Source of the DNA: Siphonodentalium dalli | Lineage: Eukaryota > Mollusca > Scaphopoda > Gadilida > Siphonodentaliidae | Direction: 5' to 3' | Length of the DNA stretch: 64,000 bases | Assembly: GCA_032622095.1 (NCBI GenBank) | Contig: CP136064.1 | Coordinates: 41,939,912 to 42,003,911, forward strand | Shown here: positions 20,862 to 34,387 of the stretch, piece by piece | Layout of the letters: the number at the start of each line of letters is the position of its first letter | Numbering within the stretch: the stretch's first letter is position 1 | Position numbers and translations under genes: made by a program | Notes under the pieces: model-generated | Told to the model about the DNA's origin: nothing | Database searches by the model: none | The model's input: only the letters and a program-made list of their open reading frames with translations

Positions 20862-22622
20862 TTACCAAAACAAGATTTAGCTGATCATTTCTTAGAATTA
20901 TTAGTATAGCCCCATGGAGATGCCCACCAATTTTAAGTAATAGTTGTAGCAGCTGTTGTAGTTAGTTAAATACATTGAAATTTCCAATGCAATGGCATAT
21001 GACTGGGTAACAAAAACCACACAAGGCCTACCACTAATCTATAGATTTTGCACTTCCACACTTGCAGGCACACTATTTGTCTAAATTTTAAGGGGTTTCC
21101 ACGCCTGAGCTATGTCAGGAGGTGGAAAGTTTAGATGGACCCACACAGAAAACTACTTAATTGTTAACAGTTAAGCTAGTATACCACGTGAAGGAATCTA
21201 TACTATCTGAAGACAACATCAAACATCTTATATAACAATACAAATGTCAAAAAGATGACTTTATAGAAAGTTTTAGAAGGGAAATTTTGGGAACATTGTT
21301 CTCATCAAATATACAAATTTAGTGGAAATGAATAACTGCTATAAAAAGTCCATGATCTGAACTAGTAAAAGGGTCGATTGGCAATTTAATTGAGTTCAAT
21401 ACTGCTTCAAGAATTTCAACATTATGGAACAATCACTTGTCATAAATGTCCTAACTAATTTAATTTTTATTAATCAACACCCATACACATATCAAATGGA
21501 GTTAATCAACATAGCTTGGCCCATAAGTCTAAAAGACTTCGTTTCATTCTAGATTAAAGTTGCCTATTTTCGAGGTAGTCTGTTTTGCGATGTTAATTCG
21601 CGTTTTTTTTATGTTTGTTGCTGTTTGTTGCGGCATTTTGCCCATTAACCTCGGTTTGATGTCTTTTGTGAGCGTGATTTAATCAGTCAATTAGGCTAAT
21701 TAAATTAAATCAGGGAATGAAACTAATAGAAAATATTGGGACTGAGAATTTGTTCAGGTCGCACGAAAAATTCCAGGTAGGTTGGGTAACCGGAAACACA
21801 CCCTTATTATCTGAACATTTCCCACCAAAGAATATGAATTCTTCTTGAAATTTCCACCCTAAACCATACTAATCTCCCAGGTTTCCGAAATTCCATCTGC
21901 ACCTTGCACCACCTGGGTTTGGGTTGGAACTTTCCAACTGCTATACCTCAACTTAATGACAAATATATATGTTCGTATATCGAATCGCTAGTATACTCTG
22001 TTATCAAGTATAGACATTTTGACGTTCTCACTTTAATTTCATTTAAATGCCTTCGCACTTCTGGATCCCATGGAGAGGTCGCATGTGACTAATATAATTC
22101 GCTTTGTTTGCATTCTGACGACAGGGTGTATTTTTAAAAGTTGTTTATGTTAGGCTATGATTCTGTTCTAAAACATTAATGAAAGAAATCCCCTGTATAC
22201 CAGGCAAAGGTACCTTTTCAGATGCCAATATTCGAGGTTCGTGAAAAGCCAGGTGCCACTGACTATGCTTTCTTTTATCTATTAGAAGAAACTATATTTG
22301 ACTGCACACTACGGCCACTATTTTTGAACAGGTCTTCTATACATTTCCATCTCTCTTGACAAATTGTATCTTTTTTGTGGAAAATATCTAGAATGGGACA
22401 GATTCAGTTATAATATGCGAGTCATTCTAACATGCCATCCTCTGACGGTTCAAGGTCCATCATTTTGCAAGAATTAATGTATCTCTTAAATAGAATGATA
22501 AATATACATTGTATCCTTTCTTCTATGTATCTGTGTTTGCTTGTTCACTATTTGAATGATGGAAGCCCTGATTCCCGTCCCAATATAAATCACAGTTGAG
22601 AAAATATAATTGTTCAAGTGAC
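20862..22622. other. No gene recognised
   Basis: AT-rich, with no exon I could support and no repeat shared with the rest of the window that I noticed. Confidence 0.3.
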
Positions 22623-23150
22623 TTAAAGATGGATTATCTCTTTAAATAACAAATTTTAAATAGTTGCGTGGGTATAAAATAATAGATATGAACTGAAGAC
22701 CTATGTCCGGAAAAGCTTCTATCAATTAATATTGATTTTATTTCGAATATTAAATCGGGCCCATTTATGTTACTATTTTTAGAACAGACCATTCGGATGA
22801 GACCGTATTGCGATATAGAGCACTTGGCTGTTCCTACGGCTACGCAACGAATGTCAAATGTCACAGATTGGTTGTTTGTACTGTTTTGTTCCACAGATAT
22901 AAGCGATAATGAGTATAATTAACGTTTATTTGTGACAAAATTGCACAATATAATTTCTGGTCTCTGTTAACAGTAACCACTATTGTTCGTTAGCTGAACA
23001 AACACACCTTTTTAGACCAGAAAATATTCGAAATAAAATTAATATTAATCGACAGAAGCATTTCCGGACAGGAGTCTTCTATTCAAATCTAATATTTTAT
23101 ACCCCGGTAACTATATAATACATGTTTACAAAGAGATAATCCACCTTTAA
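22623..23150. mobile_element. Family T element (TTAA-flanked, long arms)
   Basis: TTAA at 22623-22626 and 23147-23150. Arms of about 125 bp begin AGATGGATTATCTCTTT and AGGTGGATTATCTCTTT and include GGTATAAAATA and TCCGGAAA blocks. The short centre has no coding frame of note. Confidence 0.8.
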
Positions 23151-23159
23151 TTCTGTCAC

Positions 23160-23640
23160 CATTAAATTTGAAAGCCAAACACTTCTCTCGCCCAAACAGC
23201 ATGCACCGATTTGGCGACTTTAAATCATACGATTAGATTACTCGTATCATGGAGAAGAATATTTACCGATTTGGTGGAAATCGGCGCTAAAATAGTCATA
23301 TATATAGTGGCATACTTTAGTTGCTATCGGCGATTTGATCAATGTTAGCACTCCTCCTCTCTCCATCCTGACCCAAACGGCACCAAATGTGGCGTCTGTG
23401 ACCCACATGATTTGATTCCTCGTATCATTGGAGAAGAACATGTATGAATTTGGTGGAAATTAGTGCTAAACTTATTTGTATCAACTTTGGTGTCCCTCCC
23501 CATTCATGACTCGAACGGCGCCACATTTGACATATTTCAATCACGTCCTTCAGACTCCTGATATCGTGGAGATGATTATTTATAAGTTTGGTGGTAATCG
23601 GCAACTAAAGTAAGACCTCCACCTAGACCCCGAAGCCACG
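23160..23640 (+). repeat. Repeat S copy 1 (GGTGGAAATCGGCGCTAA modules)
   Basis: Tandem modules of about 130-150 bp, each with an ACTCGAACGGCGCCA or CAAACGGCACCAA start, GATTAGATT, CATGGAGAAGAA and TTTGGTGGAAATCGGC. It is shared with 25440-26430 and 27840-28460. Confidence 0.7.
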
Positions 23641-23831
23641 ACAACTAGTTTTCACGGCTGGCTGAACCAATTTTCGTGGCTGGTTATCTAGCTAAGCCGG
23701 CTCAGTCGCGACGTTCGTGGCTGACGAAATATGGCGGCTCAGCCGCGGCTGAGACGTTATAATTCAGGCTTTATTCAGCGTATTTCGTTTCCGAAATTTT
23801 CCTAATCCCCGGTCATAGACACCCGCTTGTT

Positions 23832-24570
23832 ATCCCCTGCCAAATTTAAAATTTGCGGGGGATATAGTAATGGGTTCCGTCCGTCTTACCGTCCGCCCGT
23901 CTGTCTGTCCAGAATTTGTAAGCGTCATAACTTGAACAAATGTAAATGGTTTTCAAAGATTTGTGGTATATGAGTTCACCTGACCATTACCTAGAATGAG
24001 TTCGCAAGCCAGGTCTGGCCAGATATTTTTACCGGAGTTATTGGACTTTGTTTATTATTTTTGTCGAATTTACCAAATAGCAAATAGACGACGTCACAGG
24101 GCTCATTTCCACAAATCTCAACAGATTAAAAAGATATTTGGTATATGAGTTCACCTGACCATTACCTAGAATGAGTTCGCAAGCCAGGTGTGGCCGGATA
24201 TTTTTACCGGAGTTATTGGACTTTGTTTATTATTATTGTCGAATTTACCAAATAGAAAATAGACGACGTCACAGGGCTCATTTCCACAAATGTCAACGGA
24301 TTTCAAAGATTTTTGGAATATGAGTTCACTTGACCAGTATCTAGAACGAGTTCGCAAACCAGGTCCGGCCGGATATTTTCAGCAGAGTTATTGGTCAACG
24401 GATTTAAAGAATTTTTGTATATGAGTTCACATGACTAGTATCTAGAACGAGTTCGCAAACCAGGTCCGCCCGGATATTTTCAGCAGAGTTATTGGACTTT
24501 GTTTATTATTTTTAGTGCAAATGGACGACGTCATATGGCTAATTTCCACAAATGCCAGTCCTAAAATGAG
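23832..24570 (+). repeat. Repeat X: hairpin head plus 172-bp tandem modules
   Basis: Starts with a hairpin (ATCCCCTGCCAAATTT against AAATTTGCGGGGGAT, 23832-23863), then a GTCCGTCTTACCGTCC tract, then about four modules with TATGAGTTCACCTGACCA, GAGTTCGCAAGCCAGG and GGAGTTATTGGACTTTG. Later modules are shortened. Confidence 0.75.
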
Positions 24571-24617
24571 TTTGCAAGCCAGGCTTTTTGACAAAAGCCC
24601 ACCTCTTGTTGAGAATG

Positions 24618-24695
24618 CACTTCCCCAACTGCACATTTCGGCAGAGAACGCAAACATTATTGACAATGCACTTCCCCAACTGCACATTTCGGCGG
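24618..24695 (+). repeat. 30-bp direct repeat
   Basis: AATGCACTTCCCCAACTGCA followed by CATTTCGG occurs twice, about 48 bp apart. Local duplication with no known role. Confidence 0.7.
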
Positions 24696-24729
24696 GGGAT
24701 ACCGCCGTCTGCGACTGCTTGTTTTAATT

Positions 24730-25287
24730 GGCGTTTGTATTGAACCCGTATAATTCCAGACCACACGTATTCTTTTGGTGTTGGCTTTTCTATTATGGCG
24801 AAATACACGAATTAAGGACTCAGTAAATGACTGGCAGGGATGTACTATGTAGTTTCCCATCTATAAAATCGGTATAAGTTACATTGGGACTTCTGTCGAC
24901 TTCAGACGGCTATCATCACTGGCATCTTGCGATATACATATGCATACATCATTGAATGCTGAATCCGATAGTATTGATATATAATATTTCAAACTATTTT
25001 CTTCTATACAGGTTATATGCATATATTGACAAATGTCAGCGATGTCTGAGACTGAGTCGCGTCGAAATAAACAATTTATACTTTAAACCCTGTCAATACT
25101 GAATGGATGCTCCCACTCCGTTATATGAAAGCATGCATTGGAATAGTCTATTCCACAATGAGAGGCCCCGGGTGTTCTGATAGTGTAACAACCATGCCGT
25201 GTCCATACGAGTATGCCAATATTAGGCAATGCGGTTTAGTTATTTGCGATTCACAGTGCAGTTGTCCTTAAGTTAACATATAAGTCC
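24730..25287. other. No gene recognised
   Basis: No exon, repeat family or RNA gene identified. Confidence 0.3.
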
Positions 25288-25307
25288 ATGCACACGGCTC
25301 AGCCATT

Positions 25308-25435
25308 TTACAATTCCGGCGGCGGAGATTTGTCGATGCTGCTGGCGTCAGAGATAATATGGCTGGCGGCGGCTTGTGGCCAATATGGCTGGCGGCGGCG
25401 GCGGCGTACGATGGCGGCTTCGGGCTCTACGGGCG
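25308..25435 (+). repeat. GGC-rich low-complexity segment
   Basis: Repeated GGCGGC and ATGGCTGGCGGCGG runs. Composition contrasts sharply with the AT-rich flanks. The open frame through it is explained by the trinucleotide repeat. Confidence 0.65.
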
Positions 25436-25439
25436 GGCA

Positions 25440-26430
25440 GGCTCCACCCTTCTCTCGACCAAACAGCACCAATTTGGCGACTTTAAATCATACGATTAGA
25501 TTACTCGTATCATGGAGAAGAATATTTACCGATTTGGTGGAAATCGGCGCTAAAATAGTTTTGTTTTTACCAATTTTTGTGCATCTCTCCTGCCGAGCAT
25601 CACTGACTCGAATGGCGCCATATCATGGAGATTTATTATGTATATACATATAAATTTGGTGGAATTCGGCGACAAAAATATATCATAATTTTTGCTGCCT
25701 TTCCCCCTTTTCTGCCCCTGACACCAACAGGGTCAATATAGAAAATTATATATCTTATATGTTAGATCCTTTTGGTGGCATCTAGATGGTCCCCGTGAAG
25801 TTATATAGAACAGACAGACAGATATACATTCGCAAAATAGGCACCAAATGTGGTGTATTTAATCCACACGATTTGATTCCTCGTATTATTGGAGAAGAAC
25901 GTGTTGGTTCTATAGGCATATGTATCAATTTGGTGGAAATCGGCGCTAAAAATATTTATCAATTTCGATGTCCCTCTCCCCCATCCATGCACCCCTGACT
26001 CGAACGACCGCACTTTTGACATTTTTAAAACCACACAATTAAGACTCCTGATATCATGGAGATGATTATGTTAAGTTCAGCGACTAAACAAATTTTTATC
26101 AAATTTAGCCACGGTGCCCCATGCATCTCTCATCCTTAGAGCACATGCACGATTATATTCATCGTATATCATTGAGAAGAATGTGTATCAAGTTGGTAGA
26201 AATCGGCGCTAACACTATTTTTATCAATTATGGTGCCCCCACCCCTTCCATGTAACCATGACTCGAACGGCGCCACTTTTGACATCTTTAAACGACAACA
26301 TTAGATTCATCATATCATGGAGATGATTATATATAAGTTCGGTGGAAATCGGCAAAAAAAAAATGCTACCTCTCCCCTGTTCTGCCCCTGACAACAACGG
26401 CGTTTAGAAAATTGTTTAGAAAATCAGTGC
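25440..26430 (+). repeat. Repeat S copy 2
   Basis: Seven or so S modules. The first (25472-25560) is almost base-for-base identical to 23206-23300. An inner GAACAGACAGACAGA tract matches the tail of copy 3. Confidence 0.7.
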
Positions 26431-27835
26431 AATTTCGACGATGTGTGAGTTTGTTCATAATTGGTATAGAGTTATCTCTACCTATTTTACATTGAACGCG
26501 CCCTCTAGTGGCGTCTATTAAAAATATCCACGTATATTGGTCAAGAATTCACGTCTATTAGATTTTCATGGACTGTTGTTAAAATTAGTTTTGTATTGTC
26601 GCATATTGATAGAAATCCTATTAAAACGAAATTGCGTATAGCGTATATTAAATGTACGAAAGCTGTATTAGAATGTATAATTACTGTATATTAGATTTGT
26701 TTTACATATTGGTTGGAATATGAGTAGTATTGAGTTGAAATATAACTTTAACTGTGCCATTTCAACATTGATTAGAAAACGATATATATTAAAATGAAAT
26801 TGTCTCAAATTGAATAAGAAAGACTACTGGTTTTGGAAATGAACACCATTGGTTGGGAAATAATATATTTATTTAGAAAATATTTCTTTTAAAATTAAAT
26901 ACACCTATATTGAAAGCTTGGTTCGTGCAATTATAATTAAACAATCCACTATTAATTTTTATTTGACGTATTTTCCGTCCAAACGGCTGCCCATACACGT
27001 ATACATGCAAGATGAAATTATTCAGAAATATACTCGCAGAAGGCCAACGGCCGAAAACTTCGACAAAAGAGCGTTATATTCATCTTATTTACCTGACGTT
27101 CTTGAATTCCAGATGTAATGGACAATTTCCATTATAATTATTCGGGAATGCCCAAGTTCTGTGGGAGGGGGTGATACAACTTTAGGCCAGTATCACATAT
27201 AGCGCATGCACGTATAGAGAATCCAGATTTAACGTCGATTGGACTATAAAAGGCATAAAATGGCATCTGATTTCGTGTGGCGTCTGTGCCGATTACTTCC
27301 TCTCTCACATCTCCATACCTCATCGACAATATGAATGAGCAAAACGACACTTCCTACTTGAGACTGATCAGTGTCATTGACTAAGTGCAGGTGTGCGAAC
27401 TGCCGATTCGTATTTATGAGATTAATATTCAGCCAATACCATTCAAGGGTAGACTACCAGGGAGACAAGTCTTTACAGAAACGATCATTTGATCGGGTGT
27501 CTGTGGGAAGTGTATGCGAGCTGAACAACACATGTGAGTATATATGCCTGCATATTTCAGTACTCATTGCACGATAAAAACTCTTTGCATTTGTGGTGCA
27601 TAAATTTAGATCGAATGCTATTATGAGAATATACGGAACAATCTATATCAAAGTTGATATCTACATGTATACTATTTTCATAAATGTTATATCCGAATTG
27701 CAACACACAACGCTATTATTATAAAGGCAGAATGCATTACGGTCTATTTTTAGAAAGGAAACTGCATGGGATATCGGGGAATGTTCGGAGCTTAGCAAGA
27801 GGGATAACTGTATCTCGATAGCAAATCAATCAAGG
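26431..27835. other. No gene recognised
   Basis: Short frames (for example 26918-27118) match no family I know. I see neither splice structure nor repeats. Confidence 0.3.
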
Positions 27836-27839
27836 CCAA

Positions 27840-28460
27840 AGTATGTGTGGGGTGGGATGCGTGCGTGTGTATGTGTGTCTGTCTTTCTGTATGTCGGTAA
27901 CCCTGTCAAGCGTTTGACGCGTTGAAAAAAATATCACCCTCATGACTGTCCGATTGCGCCCAAATTTTGGGCACATCGATCTGCGGCACATCTCTCATAC
28001 AAACGGCACCTATTCGGCGTCCTTATATCACATGCATGCACGATTAGATCCCTCGTATCATTGAGAAGAATGTGTTGGTAGAAATCGGCGCTAACAATAT
28101 TTTTTATCAATTTTGGTGCCCCCACCCTTCCATGTACCCATGACTCGAACGGCGCCACTTTTGACATCTTTAAACCACAACATTAGATTCCTCATATCAT
28201 GGAGATGATTATATATATAAGTTTGGTGGAAATCGGCAACAAAAAAAATGCTGCCCCTCCCCTGTTCTGCCCCTGACAACAACGGCGTTTAGAAAATTGT
28301 TTAGAAAATTCTAACCCGCGCCATTATTTTCCTCGTAAAAAGTTAATCCTGGTTGATCCCTTTGGTGCCATATTGATGGTCCCCCGTGAATTTCTATAGA
28401 ACACAGCCAGACAGACAGAGAGACAGACATTCGCAAATGTAAAAATAGACTGTGAGTTTG
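27840..28460 (+). repeat. Repeat S copy 3, bounded by microsatellites
   Basis: Preceded by GTGTGTATGTGTGTCTGTCT and followed by CCAGACAGACAGAGAGACAG, with S modules between. The GTCT and AGAC tracts at opposite ends are roughly complementary. Confidence 0.65.
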
Positions 28461-29936
28461 GCCTCCCATATATAGAACCCACCCAGAACGAATTAAATTA
28501 TGTTTTTACAAAATTTTCCCGGGTGAGCATTTAGACCCCTAATCTTATTATACGGCACGCGAAATTTCAGGCCAATCATGCAGTTCAAGACGACCTGAGA
28601 TATAATGCATTTGCCAAATGTATCAAGGCGATAGTTTTCCTGATATAATGCATTCTACAAAGGCGAATGTGCTTTCATCGGCGCCCGTCATTATGAGACG
28701 CCAAAGCCAAATTCCGGACCAACACGATCTGCTCACCGTTCGTCGGCTTTCTTTATATTATTTTCAGTGGTGCATGGGGGGGGGGGTATTTTCCTGCAAC
28801 CATGTGTCACCCGTCATGTTTGACCCCATGTGACTTAAAGGGACATAAATAAGCAGTACAGAGCGTTCCTCATCAACTTAGAATATATGTAGGAAAATTA
28901 GTACACATTGGTCACATGGCCAGTGGAATGTCATGGGATTGGTGGCATTGGGCGGTTTGACCTCGGATGACCATTTAAAGGGGGACTAATAAATTGCATG
29001 ATCAATTAAGAGCGTTTATCATCAACTCAGATCATTCGATCGGAAAATCTGAAAACTGATCCAATATTTCCGCTGCATGACAATTAAGAAATAATTTGGT
29101 TGAATTTTGTTTTGAATGCTCGTTACAGCGAGTAGATTTAAAACTACACTTGGACTATTTCATACTACATTTTCAAACATTCAAAGTATGTCGTTGCTTG
29201 ATAACTCGCGATCAAAAGGGACACGTAGGTCACAGTTGACATATTTATTCACATGTAAACTACATTGAAGAACTACCTGGATGTTTAATTCTTATTTTTA
29301 CTACCTATATTGAATATATTTCTCAATTACTGACAGCACTAACTCATTACATATAAAAAAAGGCGGACATATTGGACGCCATTTTATCCAATGTCTAGAC
29401 TTTCACTTGATTGTATGATTAACCTTGGGGAAAGTCAGAACAATATCATTCAGAGCATATTTTGTTCTTGTGTGGGTGCAATGAGATGATCAATATCGCT
29501 TGTGTCATGTGTACTATAAGGGCTGTCGGCTTGACATCATACAATGTCGGTGACCTGTTTTTCGGTCGTTAAATCGGTCTGAGTGGGCATGCAGGAGTAG
29601 GCGGTGTTTTTTTGCAGATCGTGGTTAGTGCATTCGCTGGTATTTGCTATATGACGCTTCAACGACTTTCCCCAATTATTTGGATCCGCATATTTTCATT
29701 TTTGACGGCAGTACTGTTGTCTGCCACAGACGGGGTGTGACTATAGGTCGCTAGATTATCATTGTTGTGGGGGTGTCAACCGCCCTCTTGTTAAACCAAA
29801 ATTCCCATCTCTGTCGTTGATTCATGGATGAAATCTCCAAACTGTTGAAAACTGTTAACAAAGTTGGAGGGATGAGTGAAACACCAAATAACCACATTCT
29901 CACGTTAAGTCTCTCCTGCATGCAGGCGGTCAACAT
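28461..29936. other. No gene recognised; possible TTAA-type fragment
   Basis: CTTAAAGGGACATAAATAAG near 28835 resembles the end of family V, and a second TTAAAGGGGGACTAATAAA follows near 28975. A G-run occurs at 28768-28778. I see no exons. Confidence 0.35.
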
Positions 29937-30404
29937 ATATGTGACCCGCCATATCAAATCCAGTCGTAAGTCGGGATTTTTTTTTACCCTGTGCCAATGC
30001 ATTCTCTTATATATGCGAGTCGACCATAGGTCGCCTCGCATATATAAGAGAATGCATTGGCCTAACAATATTTTTACAATTTTAATAATTTTTTCTTGTA
30101 TTCTTTAACAATTTTATAATTTCATCCATACAGAGCCCCAGACAAACATGAGCAGACGACACTCTTCTATATGCTTCTATAATATGTGTGGGGCTCCCTG
30201 CAGGATAATGGATGTTTTTTTATTTTATGTCCTAAAAATTGTAAGAAACATTTATTTAAAAAAAATGATAAAAAATTGTTAGGCCAATGCATTCTCTTAT
30301 ATATGCGAGGCGACCTAGGGTCGACTCGCATATATAAGAATGCATTGGCACAGGGTAAAAAAAATCCCGACTTACGACTGGATTTTATATGGCGGGTCAC
30401 ATAT
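29937..30404 (+). mobile_element. Family B MITE copy 2 (ATAT-flanked)
   Basis: ATAT at 29937-29940 and 30401-30404, GTGACCCGCCATATC ends, two hairpins (the second with a small tip deletion) and the full family B spacer. Confidence 0.9.
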
Positions 30405-30432
30405 TATAGTGGTTAGTCACCGGTCCGAGCTT

Positions 30433-30959
30433 TTAAAGATACGGGCGGCGTTGGCGGTGGGAATGCTGTTAAGATATTCACCTCCGTCAAAAACCGCTAT
30501 AAACAGAAAGAATAGTAAAATATAAACAGACATTGTTCTTATACCAATCAGAAATATGGCATAAACAGTATGTTATTGTCAAATGTTTTTCCTTTGTTAT
30601 GTAAACAAATTTAAAAAACGTTACAGAACCTGGCTTTTGTTTAGATCCGGAATGGTAAGCTTAAAGAGCGTTATTTGTTACTGTTTTCCTGATATGGAAA
30701 TAATAAAGAGAGTTTATATCATTTGTGTGTGATTAATTAATATAATTGAGCAGTGTTATGTAAACATAAGCAAAACGTATGTAACACGAGCAGGCTCTTG
30801 TTTACGTACACCATCATACGTCTTGACGACAATATATTATTTACGCGCTGATTATGTTTGGCATATGAACAAAACTATATATATTTTAATATTCCTTCTG
30901 TTGATGGCGATTTGAACAAATACGATTATTTCTGCAACGAACGCCGCCCGTGCCTTTAA
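30433..30959 (+). mobile_element. Family U MITE copy 1 (TTAA-flanked)
   Basis: TTAA at 30433-30436 and 30956-30959. The ends AGATACGGGCGGCGTT and AGGCACGGGCGGCGTT (right end read inward) match. The interior has inverted-repeat segments and no coding capacity. Confidence 0.82.
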
Positions 30960-31033
30960 CGATGAGTTCAGTCAATAAAGGAAACCACACTACCGTTTAT
31001 TTAAAAAAAAACTTAACTCTTGGGCATCTATAA

Positions 31034-31757
31034 TTAAAGGGACATAATGCCTTCGAAGTGGGTTTACTCGAAAAAACATTATTTTCAGAAAAGTTTGTGA
31101 ACCAACTATCAACAGGTACATGTAAAAATAGACAAGTTTGTTCTTATTTTCATTATAAATAACTCAAATGACGATATTTCGCATATCGAAACCTTTGTTG
31201 TGTAAACATTTACTGTTAAGTACAATTACCAATCGAAGTCCAATGTTTCCAGTAAGATACCAAAGTTGTTGTTTTTTGTTTTTTTTAAACTTGGAATGGA
31301 TCAAAGCATTGAAAATTATTCTGAAAATCATATTCAGACTAAGATATTTGAACTTACTATCTGATTAGCAATGTTTGTTGACAAATCACTGTAACAGTTT
31401 TGATTAAAGGCCAACTTAATTTTGGAATCCTCAGATCACATTATATAAAAAATATTCCATGTTATATACCATTTGAAAGAGGTTCCAAAACATTTTATTA
31501 TCAACTTATCCGGTGTAATTAGCTGTTAACATGTTGTTTTTGTCAAGATACCGACGTGTGTTCTGTGCTTAATTTCTATCCGGTAAAATATATATATATG
31601 TTTGGTTCCTCTTCAACTGATATATAATATGGAATATGTTATATATAAAGTGATCTGTGCATTCGAACATAAAGTTTATATATTTCTCCATGTTCTTCTT
31701 GGTTGTGATTTTTTTTTTTTACACATTTACCCACTCCGACTGCATTGGCCCCTTTAA
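31034..31757. mobile_element. Family V element (TTAA-flanked)
   Basis: TTAA at 31034-31037 and 31754-31757. Ends AGGGACATAATGCCTTCGAA and AGGGGCCAATGCAGTCGGAG (right end read inward), then a shared GTGGGT block. The interior is AT-rich and non-coding. Confidence 0.7.
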
Positions 31758-31826
31758 GGGTGCACATAATGTTCGAACCGGGCCGATTAATTCTCTTCTG
31801 ACCGAGTTTCAACATACAGTTTTATT

Positions 31827-33175
31827 ATGTTTACCCATACCATGTATGGTAAACATAGTGTCGTTGTCCGGATTGACCACTCGTCGTTCGTCCGTCCGTC
31901 CGTCTGTCCGTCCGTCTGTCCGTCCGTCTGTCCGTCCGTAGACACTTTACGTGTAATGCGATAACTCAAACATTTTCTACCTGATCAAAACCAAATTTTG
32001 TATATGGGGTTTTCAGCCCAAAATACAGATCGAGTTCGAATATGGGTTTGATCCAACTTTTTTTTACAGAGTTATGTCCCTTTTTCGACTTAGAATTCAC
32101 GCATTCTGCCATAACTCAAACATTTTTTATCTGATCGGAACCAAATTTGGTATGTGAGTTTCTCGGCCCAAAATACAGACCGAGTTCGAATATGGGTTTG
32201 ATCCGAGTTTATTTTACGGAGTTATGGCCCTTTTTCGACTTATAATTCATGAATTCTGCCATAACTCAAACATTTTTTATCTGATTGGAACCAAATTTGT
32301 TATATGAGTTTCTCAGACCAAGATACAGATTGAGTTCGAATATGGGTTTGATCGGATGTTTTTTAATGGAGTTATGGTCCTTTGACATATAGTTCACACA
32401 TACTTCGATAAAGCAACCATTTTTCATCTGATAGGAGCCAAATTTGGTATATATGAGTTTCTCAACTCAAAATACAGAACGAGTTTGAATATGGGTTAGA
32501 TCCAATTTGTTATAACAGAGATATGGCCCTTTTTCAACTAAGAATTATCCAATTATAACCCAAGTAACTTACAATTAATGAATACCTCAGCCTCACAGCT
32601 TCTCTGTGAGAGAGATAAAAAGACATGGTTTATTGAGAGTTATTTATAGCCCTCATATGTTAGCTCTCTATAAGAGACACAAATTAGTGAATTATTGGAT
32701 AAATTGATTTTGCTATCTTATTAACCACAACTTAGCCATGAAAATATATTTAACTAGACCAATGGAGCTCTCCAAGTCCTTGGATATTGGGACTACATTG
32801 GATCAAACAGGGCAGAGATAGGTGATTTAACCCCTTTTACCCATTCCATGTCTTTTAACCTTTTCCATTAAATAAATAATTATATTATTTTGATATCTCA
32901 CATGGCAATTTGCAACAACATGAATAGAACTGCTTACACTATGATAGTGGTGACAGGCTCTAGAGTTTAGATGTTATATTAACCCTTCTATATTGACTCA
33001 TACATTTCAATAATTTGTGTTATTACTGGTTATTATGTACATTTGTCATATACTACTTTAGATCATAACAGTATACTCTATAATTCAACATTAAAAGATT
33101 ATGATTCTGATTATAACAATTTACTATCGCCAAGGGATGGGTTAAACATCTGCCGATCGTGATCGGCCTCTCGTT
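31827..33175 (+). mobile_element. Family Q element copy 1 (pearl/Helentron-like)
   Basis: Head hairpin ATGTTTACCCATACCATG facing TATGGTAAACAT (31827-31856), then a TCCGTCCGTCCGTCTGTCCG tract, then about four tandem modules of roughly 130 bp, each with CATAACTCAAACATTTT, ACCAAATTTGGTATATGAG, GAGTTCGAATATGGGTTTGA and GAGTTATGGCCCTTTTTC. It ends in hairpin GCCGATCGTGATCGGC followed by CTCTCGTT. This matches the layout of bivalve pearl elements and non-autonomous Helentrons. Confidence 0.72.
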
Positions 33176-33249
33176 CATGAAATGTTTACAAACATATTTG
33201 GCAAAAATGTCCACTGGCTGATAGGAACAAATAAACGCCCCCATAAGAG

Positions 33250-33870
33250 CGAGTTGTTTCATATTTGGTGTGGATGTTACCTATTATAGGTGACTAGGAT
33301 TCAGATTTGTTCAAATCGGGTCACCAGGTCAAAAAGGGGCGGACATAATTTTAACTCTTTCCCTCCATGGTAATTCTTAAAACATCTTCTCAAGAACCAT
33401 CGGTGCTATTTAGCTTATATTTGGCATGGAGGTTCATGGTGTGACCAGGATTCAGATTTGTTCAAATGGAGTCACGGCTCAAATAGGGTCCGAGCCAGGA
33501 ACATAACTCTTTCCCTCCATAGTAATTCTGAGTAGGTCATCTTCTCCAGAATCACAAGACCGAGTGTATGTATGGGGTCATATATCGTGTTGATGGTCCC
33601 TAGATGACTGGGATTCAGAATTGTTCAAAAGTGGCCACCATGTCAAATAGGCCTGAGCCATGGACATAACTATTTCCCGCCATTGAAATTCTTAAAACGG
33701 CTTCTTATCAGGAACCAAAAGGTCCTATTTAGCTTATATTTGGTATGTTGGGTCCTTGTGTTAAACGGATTCAAATTTGCTCAAATGCGGTCAGCGGGTC
33801 AAACAAGGGCGGAGTCCGGGACATAATTCTTTCCCTCTATAATATAGTCATTCTTAAAACGACTTCTTTA
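33250..33870 (+). repeat. Repeat R copy 1 ('TTCAGATTTGTTCAAATG' modules)
   Basis: Tandem modules of about 110-130 bp with GGATTCAGATTTGTTCAAAT, GGTCACC, GGGACATAACTCTTTCCCTC and TTTAGCTTATATTTGGTATG. It directly follows element Q1. No head is seen in this copy. Confidence 0.7.
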
Positions 33871-34316
33871 AAAAATATTTAATTTTGGATTTTTTTTTTA
33901 GATTTAACTTCTTGCTCGATTTAACAACAAAATAAAAACATTTAAAAAAAACACCTTTTTTTCAAAAACTAACGCCGTTATAAAATCTGCCGAGGTACCC
34001 ATGTGTACCCCGAGTCAACAAATCACAAAACTCCTGTTATGAAACTCTTGCAGTATTTTCATTATTTCACATTACCAAATTCGTTGAAAACTTATCTCTT
34101 GCATTGACAACAATAATGTCATTCATCACACATTTTCTTTACTGGTATTCAGTATTCATTTCTCCTCTGTTAACTGCGTGTGATTCAATATTCACCCTGC
34201 CTCTGTTAACTCGTTTTACTGATTCAAGGCCCGGGTATCAGGGGAGCATGGTCACTATGGTGAATCCATCTAACATGTGCCGTGTATATACCGCAGGCGA
34301 ATGACCTCAAATTCAT
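33871..34316. other. No gene recognised
   Basis: T-rich low-complexity sequence followed by unique sequence. No exon recognised. Confidence 0.3.
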
Positions 34317-34325
34317 GCATGCACA

Positions 34326-34387
34326 TAGATCATGTCACGAATCTCTGCGTGGGCGTTAGCCAGAGTATATATTCATGTCATGATCTA
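34326..34387. mobile_element. Element H, 62-bp hairpin with 9-bp duplication
   Basis: TAGATCATGTCACGAAT and its near complement ATTCATGTCATGATCTA enclose about 28 bp. The flanks GCATGCACA (34317-34325) and GCATACACA (34388-34396) match at 8 of 9 positions, consistent with an aged 9-bp target duplication. Confidence 0.75.

Noticed and set aside
26918-27118. A 66-codon frame of ordinary composition.
   Set aside because: No recognisable domain, no conserved splice signals and no neighbour supporting a gene.
31868-31940. The regular GTCCGTCCGTCTGTCC tract considered as a CRISPR-like or promoter repeat.
   Set aside because: It is a plain microsatellite at a fixed place in family Q and R elements; no spacers or leader.
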